In this document: positions 1-6,669 of the stretch, piece by piece
Numbering within the stretch: the stretch's first letter is position 1
How the letters are laid out: each line of letters starts with the position of its first letter
From: Bacillota bacterium
Lineage (GTDB): Bacteria > Bacillota > Clostridia > Peptostreptococcales > Anaerovoracaceae
Direction of reading: 5' to 3'
Assembly (NCBI GenBank): GCA_022706625.1
Contig: JAKJCD010000059.1
Coordinates: forward strand, 418-10,313
DNA length: 9,896 nt
Program-made: the position numbers and the translations under genes
Notes under the pieces: model-generated
Database searches by the model: none
What the model saw: the letters and a program-made list of their open reading frames with translations, nothing else
What the model was told of the DNA's origin: nothing

Positions 1-875
1 CAGCAGATCTTAAAGCTACGCCAAATGTAAGCGGGACTATTTATGCTGTGCTTATATCGGCAGCAGATACTAAAGTCCCAACAGCGGCCCAGATCAAAGA
101 CGGTAAGGATGCCGACGGCAATACTGCTATTGCGGCCGTCAGCGGTGCAGCGACCGCATCAAAAGCAGCGACATTGAAACTTTCAGGAGCCGGGATATCA
201 AGAGATACAAATTATAAAATATATGGAGTTTTATACGACGGAAGCAATAATTTCTCTGCAGTGGTAAACTCAGCAGTTAAGACAGAGCCCTTGAAATTAA
301 GATCGCTGAGAGTTTTCCCCGTAATCGGCGGAATTGAAAGCCCTGATGCACTTTCAGGTAAGTTTAATTCAGACACGACTGTTTACAGTATCCTTGTCGA
401 TAACGGTACCGAATTCGTGAGAGTTACGGCAGATGCCAATGTGGGCGATGAGGGTTTCGCCGGAGATTTGCTAATAAATGATGAGAAAAATACTGCCGAT
501 ATTCCTATAGTTGCCGGGAAGGCGACAGTGAGCGTCGCAGTCAAAGAGGACGGCAAAATAAACACCATGACCTATACAGTCAATATTAAAGAAAAAGGTA
601 CTGCCGAACTCAAGTCGATTACCATAGGAGGTGATCCCTATGATCTTGTGTCGGGAGCAAAATATCCTCTGCCAGCAGATGTGTCCGTCGATATCCAGAT
701 CGTTATTAATGCGGTAGAATCCGGTGCATCAATACAAATTGGTTCCGATACATACAACTCGGGAGATCCAATTGAGAGGACCGTGACATCAACTGCTGAT
801 ACGCTTCGGTTCACAATCTGGTCGGCTGACGGGGTTACGAAAAAGGATTACACCATTTTGTTTGAACGGATATAA
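1..875 (+). CDS. Secreted Ig-like/cadherin-like repeat protein, 3' part
   Basis: The frame is open from base 3 to the TAA at 873-875 (290 residues), so the gene begins outside the window; the GTG at 48 is only an internal codon. Three beta-rich modules can be seen. Residues about 1-83 resemble a fibronectin III/Ig-like module, ending in a 'YKIYGVLYDGSNN' segment typical of bacterial surface proteins. Residues about 84-185 (from 'LRSLRVFPV' to 'MTYTVNIKEKG') have the shape of a cadherin-like beta-sandwich repeat (the PF12733 type): an 'L-x-S-L' opening, a 'Y-x-I-x-V' strand and a closing 'TYTVNI' strand. Residues about 186-290 form a second, more divergent copy opening 'LKSITI' and closing 'KKDYTILFERI'. 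There are no cysteines, and Asp, Gly, Ser and Thr are abundant. This fits an exported surface or S-layer-associated protein, but the signal peptide and any anchor lie upstream. There is no sorting signal at the C-terminus. The exact function is unknown. Confidence 0.85.
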   Translation, partial: ADLKATPNVSGTIYAVLISAADTKVPTAAQIKDGKDADGNTAIAAVSGAATASKAATLKLSGAGISRDTNYKIYGVLYDGSNNFSAVVNSAVKTEPLKLRSLRVFPVIGGIESPDALSGKFNSDTTVYSILVDNGTEFVRVTADANVGDEGFAGDLLINDEKNTADIPIVAGKATVSVAVKEDGKINTMTYTVNIKEKGTAELKSITIGGDPYDLVSGAKYPLPADVSVDIQIVINAVESGASIQIGSDTYNSGDPIERTVTSTADTLRFTIWSADGVTKKDYTILFERI

Positions 876-924
876 GGGAAGGGTATCAGCACTGTACACT
901 ACGAAGGATGAGGAGGGAGATGCC

Positions 925-1266
925 ATGAGTTGGAAGTTTGTATTATCATTGGTTTTTGCATTGGTGGTTGCATTGTTTGCGATTCAGAATGCTTACTCGG
1001 TGGATGTCAAGTTTCTTGCCTGGGAAGTTAATATCTCGCAAGCCTTGATCGTGCTGGTCTCGGCAATTTTCGGCGCCCTTGCCGCCGCATTTTTAGGGCT
1101 TGTGAATCAGATGAAGCTCAAGGCGGTCATCCGTGGCGACAAGAGGACGATAACCGCTTTGCAGGATGAAAATCAGGCCATAAAAGTTAAGCTGGAACAA
1201 GCAGAAAAAAAAGCGATATCCGATGTGACATCAGCCGCGCCGGATATCGTTCAGCCTGTGGAATAG
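925..1266 (+). CDS. LapA-domain (DUF1049) small membrane protein
   Basis: A 113-residue protein with the LapA layout: a short N-terminus, TM helix 1 at about 4-21 ('FVLSLVFALVVALFAIQNA'), a short extracytoplasmic beta segment containing 'VDVKFLAWEVNIS', TM helix 2 at about 38-60, then a charged, coiled-coil-like cytoplasmic tail ('LQDENQAIKVKLEQAEKKA'). The F-A-I-Q-N motif at the end of TM1 and the V-x-V-x-F strand are family hallmarks. In proteobacteria LapA works with LapB in lipopolysaccharide assembly. Gram-positive members have no established role, so only a general envelope function is inferred. The frame is open back to a TTG at 862, which overlaps the upstream gene, but ATG 925 is chosen because GAGGAGGG at 910-917 sits 7 bases upstream and because the hydrophobic start fits the family. 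It lies 49 bases after the repeat protein with no terminator between them, so co-transcription is possible. Confidence 0.85.
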   Translation: MSWKFVLSLVFALVVALFAIQNAYSVDVKFLAWEVNISQALIVLVSAIFGALAAAFLGLVNQMKLKAVIRGDKRTITALQDENQAIKVKLEQAEKKAISDVTSAAPDIVQPVE

Positions 1267-1272
1267 TCCTGA

Positions 1273-1462
1273 TCAGAATTTATTATGCAGTTCAAAAAGT
1301 GTAAACCTTTCGATCAGCTCTCTTAATTCGGAAGCCTGCGCGCCAAGTTCTTCACTAGCTGCAGCGCTTTCTTCAGTGCCCCATTGAACGGCTGCTGTGC
1401 TCCATATCAGTTTCCGCTTCCGTTGTCAGCTTTCCTGATTCCGCCGTATTTACAGCAACAGA
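1273..1462 (-). pseudogene. Remnant of a methyl-accepting chemotaxis protein C-terminus
   Basis: Read on the - strand, 1377 down to the TGA at 1275-1273 encodes 'EESAAASEELGAQASELRE' followed by 'LIERFTLFELHNKF' and a stop. This is the standard end of clostridial chemoreceptors (consensus near 'ATAEESAAASEELSxQAxxLKxLVxxFKL'). Just upstream, 1462-1379 in a neighbouring - strand frame reads 'SVAVNTAESGKLTTEAETDM' and 'EHSSRSMG', which resembles the heptad region of the same family. Stops at 1465-1463 and 1375-1373 close that second frame, and one small indel would join the two pieces. The highly conserved signalling tip is absent, and there is no start codon, ribosome binding site or HAMP/sensor region. 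I read it as the decayed 3' end of a receptor gene. The 1273-1377 part is clear; the 1379-1462 part is tentative. Confidence 0.7.
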
Positions 1463-1486
1463 TTATGCAGGTGCATACAGCATTGG

Positions 1487-1515
1487 AAAGGAGCTCTAGG
1501 TAAGAGCTCCTTTTT
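1487..1515 (+). terminator. Rho-independent terminator (stem-loop)
   Basis: A perfect 11-bp stem, AAAGGAGCTCT (1487-1497) with AGAGCTCCTTT (1503-1513), closes a 5-base loop. On the + strand five Ts (1511-1515) and then ATTT follow, a good intrinsic terminator. It would stop transcripts arriving from the LapA gene about 220 bases upstream. On the - strand the same hairpin lies 15 bases after the stop of the cysteine-rich miniprotein, but there it is followed only by TTTCC. It may therefore serve both directions, more weakly on the - strand. Confidence 0.75.
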
Positions 1516-1527
1516 ATTTGAACTGCC

Positions 1528-1632
1528 TCAGCAGCAACAACGTCGCCGTCTGCAACATTGGCCTCTTCCGCAACAATCGCAGCAGCAGCAGCATCCGACT
1601 GCGACACCAATAATAAACGGGATCACAGGCAT
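1528..1632 (-). CDS. 34-residue Cys/Arg-rich miniprotein
   Basis: Read on the - strand from ATG at 1632-1630 to TGA at 1530-1528. The N-terminus 'MPVIPFIIGVAVG' is hydrophobic. It is followed by Cys14-18, Asp19, Cys20-21, 'GRGQ', Cys26-27, four Arg (28-31) and Cys32-34: 12 cysteines in the last 21 residues. A strong ribosome binding site, AAGGGAGG on the - strand (GGGAGG at 1646-1641), sits 8 bases before the ATG. A stem-loop lies 15 bases after the stop, so the unit has start signal, ORF and end signal in the right order. An overlapping 67-residue ORF in another - strand frame has no such start signal and is treated as a shadow. I recognise no family. The cysteine clusters could bind metal or iron-sulfur, or form disulfides as in spore-coat proteins; the short hydrophobic head could touch a membrane. 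Function unknown. The (GCA)5 run at 1579-1593 that encodes the cysteines is low-complexity DNA, a reason for some caution. Confidence 0.6.
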   Translation of the reverse strand: MPVIPFIIGVAVGCCCCCDCCGRGQCCRRRRCCC

Positions 1633-1660
1633 ATTACCAACCTCCCTTCGCCGCTACACT

Positions 1661-1689
1661 TAATATATGCAAAACCTAAAGTCAGAGTT
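1661..1689 (-). promoter_or_regulatory. Possible promoter of the Cys-rich miniprotein (sigma-K-like)
   Basis: On the - strand CATATATTA (1669-1661) matches the CATANNNTA form of the sporulation sigma-K -10 element. An AAC (1689-1687) lies 17 bases upstream, where the short -35 'AC' is expected. A start about 7 bases downstream of the -10 would leave a leader of roughly 20 bases carrying the ribosome binding site. The motif is short and AT-rich, so chance is a real alternative. Confidence 0.2.
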
Positions 1690-1780
1690 CCAGTATAGCA
1701 AGCCATATGTATGCCGCTCATGATAAGAGGCATAGAAACCGGATGAAACGGAAAACCTATCAGCGGAGGTGAGGGCAATT

Positions 1781-3361
1781 ATGGAAAGCAATATCGAAAT
1801 GTATAGTGAGGGGCAGGGCCAAAAAAAATCTTTGTGGGCCGCTACCTGTGAAATCGAAAAAAGGGATCCGCTGCTGGAGGAGTATTCGGAGTCTGAGGCG
1901 GTGATAATAGGAGCGGGTATGGCAGGTGTCTTGACCGGCTGCATGCTGCAGGAAAAAGGAATAGACACGGTTATTGTTGAATCCTGCCGCATAGGGGGCG
2001 GGGTAACGGGCTATACTACTGCAAAAATCACATCACAGCATAATTTGATATATGACAGACTTATAACTGATCTTGGTATAAAAAAGGCCCGGCAGTATGC
2101 GACTGCAAATCAAAATGCCATTGATGGGTTTCGCAGATTTGTACGGGATAAAGCGATAGACTGCGGATTGGAAGATAGACCGGCCTATCTTTATACACTG
2201 AAAGCAGAAAGGATTAAGGATCTTGAAAATGAATCGGAGTCAGCGAAAAAGCTTGGTATCCCAAATACGCTTTTAAAAAAGCCCGGTTCGTGCGGAGCTG
2301 ACGGATGGGGCCTTCCCTTTTCGGCTGAAGCTGCTTTAAAGTTCTATGATCAGGCTCAGTTCCACCCCTTAAAATTTCTCGGTCCCATAACGAATTCGCT
2401 TAAAATCTATGAAAATACAAAAGTCATTGATGTGTTGCCGGCAGAGAGCGGCACTGCGCCCAATAAATCCGGAAAAAGTATTGTCGTCACCGAGCGAGGG
2501 AAAATAGCCGCAAGATATGTGGTATTTACATGTCACTATCCCTTCTTGATCCTTCCCGGCTATTATTTTGCCCGCCAGTACCAGGATAGGGCATATATTT
2601 TAGCATTATCCGCAGCTTCTCAGGTAAACGGCCTTTATATCGGGATCGATCAACCGGCTTGGTCTTTTCGTAATTACGAAGATCTGCTGCTCTTTGCGGG
2701 CGGCAGTCACAGGACGGGGCAAAACGAAAAGGGCGGGAACTATCAAGCGATGAGAGATGAAGCAAAGAAACTGTTTCCTGAAGCTAAGGAATGCTATGCC
2801 TGGTCAACTCAGGATTGTATGCCTCTGGACGGTGTCCCATATATCGGACAGTATGCCGGCGATAAACCGGGCTGGTTTGTTGCCACCGGGTTTCAAAAAT
2901 GGGGAATGACAAGTTCAATGATAGCAGCCGACATTATTTCTTCAGATATTTTGAACAAGCCATATGAAATTGCGAAGGAGGGTGCGGAGGTTTTTTCGCC
3001 GCAGAGGTTTACTGCCCCCAAATCTTATAATGAACTGTGGGAAGATGTTAAAATTATAGGGAGCGGACTTTTGCGAGAGATATTTTCAATACCCGAAAAA
3101 GAGGCGGCTGCGGTAATGCCGCAACATGGAGGCGTAGTGGAATATGACGGGAAAAAATCAAGTGTTTTCCGGGATGATAATAATACCTTGCATGCGGTAT
3201 TTTCAAAATGCACCCATATGGGTTGCCAGCTTGCCTGGAATCCTGAGGAAAAAAGCTGGGACTGCCCCTGCCACGGCTCCCGGTTCAATATTGGAGGTCA
3301 TGTGGTCAGCGGTCCTGCAGTTAAAGATTTAGAAAGGGTTGATAAAAACGCTATAAAATAG
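1781..3361 (+). CDS. FAD-dependent oxidoreductase with C-terminal Rieske 2Fe-2S domain (YhfW-like)
   Basis: 526 residues. Residues about 38-400 are a DAO/glycine-oxidase-type FAD fold: the dinucleotide site 'VIIGAGMAGVLTG' begins at residue 41, a conserved acidic 'VIVES' ends beta-2, and 'GGGVTGYTTAKITSQH' follows as in the YhfW group. The distal FAD motif 'YIGQYAGDKPGWFVATGFQKWGMT' is also present. Residues about 430-526 are a Rieske domain with 'CTHMGC' at 477-482 and 'CPCHGS' at 495-500. By analogy with known Rieske proteins Cys477, His479, Cys495 and His498 would hold the cluster and Cys482/Cys497 would pair. No signal peptide is seen, so it is probably cytoplasmic. The substrate is unknown; the fusion suggests electron transfer between flavin and cluster. 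ATG 1781 is preferred over GTG 1769 because GGAGGTGAGG at 1765-1774 overlaps the GTG but is well spaced for the ATG. It is divergent from the cysteine-rich miniprotein and apparently monocistronic. Confidence 0.9.
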   Translation: MESNIEMYSEGQGQKKSLWAATCEIEKRDPLLEEYSESEAVIIGAGMAGVLTGCMLQEKGIDTVIVESCRIGGGVTGYTTAKITSQHNLIYDRLITDLGIKKARQYATANQNAIDGFRRFVRDKAIDCGLEDRPAYLYTLKAERIKDLENESESAKKLGIPNTLLKKPGSCGADGWGLPFSAEAALKFYDQAQFHPLKFLGPITNSLKIYENTKVIDVLPAESGTAPNKSGKSIVVTERGKIAARYVVFTCHYPFLILPGYYFARQYQDRAYILALSAASQVNGLYIGIDQPAWSFRNYEDLLLFAGGSHRTGQNEKGGNYQAMRDEAKKLFPEAKECYAWSTQDCMPLDGVPYIGQYAGDKPGWFVATGFQKWGMTSSMIAADIISSDILNKPYEIAKEGAEVFSPQRFTAPKSYNELWEDVKIIGSGLLREIFSIPEKEAAAVMPQHGGVVEYDGKKSSVFRDDNNTLHAVFSKCTHMGCQLAWNPEEKSWDCPCHGSRFNIGGHVVSGPAVKDLERVDKNAIK

Positions 3362-3378
3362 TATTATTAATTGGACTA

Positions 3379-3407
3379 CGCACCTCCGTGATTTTTCGAG
3401 AGGTGCG
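3379..3407 (+). repeat. 8-bp inverted repeat after the FAD/Rieske gene
   Basis: CGCACCTC (3379-3386) pairs with GAGGTGCG (3400-3407) across a 13-base loop that itself contains TTTTT (3392-3396). It starts 17 bases after the oxidoreductase stop. No T-run follows the stem, so it is not a normal intrinsic terminator. It may be a weak transcript end, an mRNA 3' stabiliser or an operator for the downstream operon. Confidence 0.4.
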
Positions 3408-3465
3408 GTATCCTGATTATTACCACATAATACAAATCATGTTTATACATATTATCGAGGCGAAA

Positions 3466-5397
3466 ATGAAGAAATATTCGAAGATCTGTATCCTTGTTTT
3501 TACTGATATTTTTTTTCTCAATCTGGCCTTTTGTTTAGCTTTGTTGCTGCGATTCGATTTTGCGGTCGATTCCAGTGAATTCAGCAGATATTTTTCGATA
3601 TATGTCAACTGGGCTGTGTTGATTACTGCCATCAAGATTGCTATAAATGCCCTGATAGGGCTTTATAATAGCTTGTGGGAGTATGCGGGCATTGAAGAAA
3701 TATTCCGTGTCGGTATTGCAGCATTCTTCGGTTTTGCTTCGGTGATCCTGGTAATGCTTTATCTGCAGCATATGCTTCCGAGAAGTACATATCTAATGGT
3801 TTTAGCTTTTGATATCCTGTTCCTCGGCGGATCCCGGATCGGTTACCGGTTTTTACGAGGTGTTCGAAGCGCATGGAACCCCTGGCTGTTAGGGCGATGG
3901 ATATTCAATGGCAACGCAGGTGTTAACAAATGCTCCCGGGTACTGATCGTCGGCGCGGGAGATGCGGGGGCCAGCATGATCAAAGAGATTCGCCAGAACC
4001 CGGGTTCGGGTAAGCGGATAATCGGCGTTATCGATGATAATCGGGCAAAGATCGGCACCAGGATCGCGGGAAAAAAAATCTTGGGCGACAGGGGTTTTAT
4101 TCCGGCAGCGGTGAAAAAATACGGCATTGATGAAATAATCATCGCTATCCCTTCAGGGACGAGAAAAGACATCCAGGCGATTGCCGGCATATGCGGGGAG
4201 ACCGGGTGCAAGACCAGCATTCTTCCGGCTTACATAGATCTGATCGACGGTAAAGTCAGTGCAAGCAAATTGAGAAGGGTCAATATTGAAGATTTGCTGG
4301 GACGAGAGCCGGTGATGCTCGATAATGAGGCTATAAGCGGTTACATAGAAGATAAGATCGTTTTGGTCACAGGGGCGGGAGGTTCTATCGGATCGGAGCT
4401 CTGCCGTCAGATCGCAAGGAACAACCCCAGGAAACTGGTGGCATTGGATATTTACGAAAACAGCCTTTATGAGCTGTGCGTAGATATGCAAAGATTATAC
4501 TCGGAGCTGGAGCTGACGCCGGTGATTGCTTCGATACAAAATTCAAAGAATCTTACCCAGATCTTTGAAAAACATTGCCCTCATGTGGTGTTTCATGCGG
4601 CTGCACATAAGCATGTGCCCCTGATGGAGAAAAACCCCAGGGAGGCTTTGCTGAACAACATCATCGGCACAAAGAACGTGATTGATTTATCCGATAAGTA
4701 CACCGTAGAGAAATTTATTCTTATTTCAACGGATAAAGCTGTTAATCCGACAAATGTTATGGGTGCCACGAAGCGAATAGCGGAGATGCTTATGCAGGAC
4801 AAAAGCAGGGTGTCGCAAACTGTCTTTTCAGCCGTACGGTTTGGGAACGTTCTTGATAGCAACGGCAGCGTCATTCCCATATTTAAAAGGCAGATAGAGC
4901 AAGGGGGCCCCGTAACGGTGACCCATCGTGATGTCACCCGCTTTTTCATGACCATTTCCGAAGCGGTGCAGCTTGTGATCCAGACAGGCGCCATGGCTGC
5001 AGGAGGCGAAATATTCATTTTAGACATGGGCGAATCGGTAAAAATTAAAGAGTTGGCGGAAAACTTCATCAGGCTTTCCGGTTACACACCCTACACAGAT
5101 ATAGACATCGTGTTCACGGGCCTTAGGCCCGGCGAGAAGCTTTATGAAGAATTGCTGATGGACGAGGAAGGGATACAAAAAACCTCTCACGGAAGTATCT
5201 TTATCGGAAAACCGACGGCGCCTCCTCCCGCTCTGGAGGAAATTCTGAAACAAGGAGAAGATGCCCTGGGGGATGAGGTGGTGAAGGTATGCAGAAAATC
5301 AGATGAGAAGATAAAAAAATGGCTGCAAACCATCGTGCCGACCTATATAAACGGCGATGGCGGCGGATTATACGTGAGTACGGGTTACAGCAAATGA
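3466..5397 (+). CDS. Membrane-bound UDP-sugar 4,6-dehydratase/epimerase, WbpM/CapD type
   Basis: 643 residues, the usual size of the long, membrane-anchored branch. Four hydrophobic helices lie in residues about 8-130, starting 'ICILVFTDIFFLNLAFCLAL' with 'LLLRFD' after it. A CoA-binding-like Rossmann region follows, with 'VLIVGAGDAGAS' from 159. The catalytic SDR domain has 'VTGAGGSIGSE' at 301-311, 'HAAAHKHVPLME' at 378-388 and 'STDKAVNPTNVMGATKR' at 421-437. Met432 replaces the usual SDR tyrosine of YxxxK with Lys436 retained, the pattern known for WbpM-like enzymes. Such enzymes convert UDP-GlcNAc to a 4-keto-6-deoxy sugar for capsule, glycan or O-antigen-like polymers at the inner membrane face. 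The frame is open back to a GTG at 3388, but ATG 3466 is chosen: GAGG (3457-3460) is 5 bases upstream and the family starts just before TM1; ATG 3439 is an alternative. It is 14 bases from pgi, probably the first gene of that operon. Confidence 0.9.
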   Translation: MKKYSKICILVFTDIFFLNLAFCLALLLRFDFAVDSSEFSRYFSIYVNWAVLITAIKIAINALIGLYNSLWEYAGIEEIFRVGIAAFFGFASVILVMLYLQHMLPRSTYLMVLAFDILFLGGSRIGYRFLRGVRSAWNPWLLGRWIFNGNAGVNKCSRVLIVGAGDAGASMIKEIRQNPGSGKRIIGVIDDNRAKIGTRIAGKKILGDRGFIPAAVKKYGIDEIIIAIPSGTRKDIQAIAGICGETGCKTSILPAYIDLIDGKVSASKLRRVNIEDLLGREPVMLDNEAISGYIEDKIVLVTGAGGSIGSELCRQIARNNPRKLVALDIYENSLYELCVDMQRLYSELELTPVIASIQNSKNLTQIFEKHCPHVVFHAAAHKHVPLMEKNPREALLNNIIGTKNVIDLSDKYTVEKFILISTDKAVNPTNVMGATKRIAEMLMQDKSRVSQTVFSAVRFGNVLDSNGSVIPIFKRQIEQGGPVTVTHRDVTRFFMTISEAVQLVIQTGAMAAGGEIFILDMGESVKIKELAENFIRLSGYTPYTDIDIVFTGLRPGEKLYEELLMDEEGIQKTSHGSIFIGKPTAPPPALEEILKQGEDALGDEVVKVCRKSDEKIKKWLQTIVPTYINGDGGGLYVSTGYSK

Positions 5398-5411
5398 CCG
5401 GGGAGGAATAA

Positions 5412-6650
5412 ATGAGGATCGGAATAGACTTTAATGAATCTGCATTGGATAAAGGACAGCTGGCAGAAAAGCAAAAGGAGTTGTCTGCTGGCCAGCGACG
5501 TTTGGAGTCCGGAAAAGAAGCATTTACAGGCTGGGTCAGGCTGCCGGAGGAAATCAATAAGAAAGAGATCATAAGGATAAAGACCGCAGCGGCGGATATC
5601 CGGCGCAAGTGCGATGCCTTTATCGTTATCGGTATAGGCGGATCTTACCTTGGAGCAAGGGCCGCAATAGAAATGCTGGGTAAAAAAGGATCCTTGCCGC
5701 AGATTTATTATGCCGGACACAATATCAGCGGCACATATCATGCAGAGCTTTTGGAGGAGCTTGAGGGTAAAGAAATATGCATCTGCGTTATTTCTAAATC
5801 CGGCACTACTACAGAACCCGGCATTGCTTTTGCGCTTTTAAAGGATCTGCTGATCTGTAAATACGGAAAAGAAGAGGCACGCAGGCGGATCTATGCCGTT
5901 ACCGACCGGAATATCGGAGTTCTAAGAGAAGAAGCGGACAGAGAGGGCTATGAAAGCTTTGTAGTCCCCGAGGATATAGGCGGGCGGTATTCGGTGCTGA
6001 CAGCCGTCGGACTGCTGCCCATTTCCGTTGCCGGGATCGATATAGATGAAATGCTTTCCGGGGCTAAAAAGATGATGAAACCGCAGTTATTTTTGGAAGA
6101 CGATGCGGCCATGTATGCCGTTGCCAGGAGCCGGTTGTTTTCCTCGGGAAAAGTGATCGAGGTTTTTGAATCTTACGAACCGAGACTGTTTTATTTCTGC
6201 GAATGGCTGAAGCAGCTTTTCGGTGAAAGTGAAGGAAAACAAGGTAAAGGGATATTCCCGGCCGCGCTGCAGTTCAGTACGGATCTGCACTCTATGGGAC
6301 AATTCTTACAGGACGGACATCAGATTTTTTTTGAGACGATCCTTAATGTAGAAGAACCGCCTGAGGATCTTACCGTGCCTGAAAGCGCCGGAGAGCATTT
6401 GGCAGGGCTGAGCATGAACAGGGTGAACCGGGCAGCGGTTTACGGGGTCATGGCAGCACATCGTAAAGCCGGTGTGCCTATGATAAAAATCGATATACCG
6501 GCACTGACGCCCTATTATTTCGGACAGCTGGTATACTTTTTTGAAAGAGCTTGCGCTCTTTCCGGATACCTCTCGGGGGTCAATCCTTTTGATCAGCCGG
6601 GAGTTGAGGAATATAAGGCAGAAATGCGCAAGGTATTGAAAGATAGTTAG
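5412..6650 (+). CDS. pgi: Glucose-6-phosphate isomerase
   Basis: 412 residues; interconverts glucose-6-phosphate and fructose-6-phosphate in the cytoplasm. It is clearly of the Bacillus/Clostridium type: 'FIVIGIGGSYLGARAAIE' (70-87), the sugar-phosphate loop 'SKSGTTTEP' (128-136), 'GGRYSVLTAVGLLP' (190-203), 'KQLFGESEGK' (267-276), 'TDLHSMGQFLQDG' (290-302), His350 in 'GVMAAHRKAG' and Lys402 in 'GVEEYK', the expected catalytic positions. It is shorter than the roughly 450-residue Bacillus enzyme: the loop after 'AAIEMLG' is trimmed and the protein ends soon after Lys402, lacking the usual tail of about 15-20 residues. All visible active-site motifs remain, so it should be active. GGGGAGG at 5400-5406 sits 5 bases before the ATG. 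It lies 14 bases after the CapD-type gene and 19 bases before crt, so it looks co-transcribed. Its product fructose-6-phosphate leads to UDP-GlcNAc, the likely substrate of the upstream dehydratase. Confidence 0.95.
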   Translation: MRIGIDFNESALDKGQLAEKQKELSAGQRRLESGKEAFTGWVRLPEEINKKEIIRIKTAAADIRRKCDAFIVIGIGGSYLGARAAIEMLGKKGSLPQIYYAGHNISGTYHAELLEELEGKEICICVISKSGTTTEPGIAFALLKDLLICKYGKEEARRRIYAVTDRNIGVLREEADREGYESFVVPEDIGGRYSVLTAVGLLPISVAGIDIDEMLSGAKKMMKPQLFLEDDAAMYAVARSRLFSSGKVIEVFESYEPRLFYFCEWLKQLFGESEGKQGKGIFPAALQFSTDLHSMGQFLQDGHQIFFETILNVEEPPEDLTVPESAGEHLAGLSMNRVNRAAVYGVMAAHRKAGVPMIKIDIPALTPYYFGQLVYFFERACALSGYLSGVNPFDQPGVEEYKAEMRKVLKDS

Positions 6651-6669
6651 CAGGGAAAGGGAGGAGGTT

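Noticed and set aside
862..924. N-terminal extension of the LapA protein from TTG 862
   Set aside because: It would overlap the upstream gene, adds a non-hydrophobic leader unlike the family, and ignores the strong ribosome binding site before ATG 925.
1579..1593. (GCA)5 triplet run, possible microsatellite
   Set aside because: Only five units; it reads as consecutive Cys codons of the miniprotein, so it is not reported as a separate repeat.
1407..1610. 67-residue - strand ORF overlapping the Cys-rich miniprotein
   Set aside because: It has no ribosome binding site, its Ala-rich start comes from the GCA repeat, and it runs through the terminator stem and the chemoreceptor relic. The other - strand frame with a strong start signal explains the region better.
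1710..1734. Inverted repeat TATGCC / GGCATA upstream of the FAD/Rieske gene
   Set aside because: Six-bp arms with a 13-base spacer are expected often by chance, and no promoter elements line up with it.
3388..3465. N-terminal extension of the CapD-type protein from GTG 3388
   Set aside because: The GTG lies in a hairpin loop without a ribosome binding site, and the family begins directly before the first membrane helix, as ATG 3466 gives.
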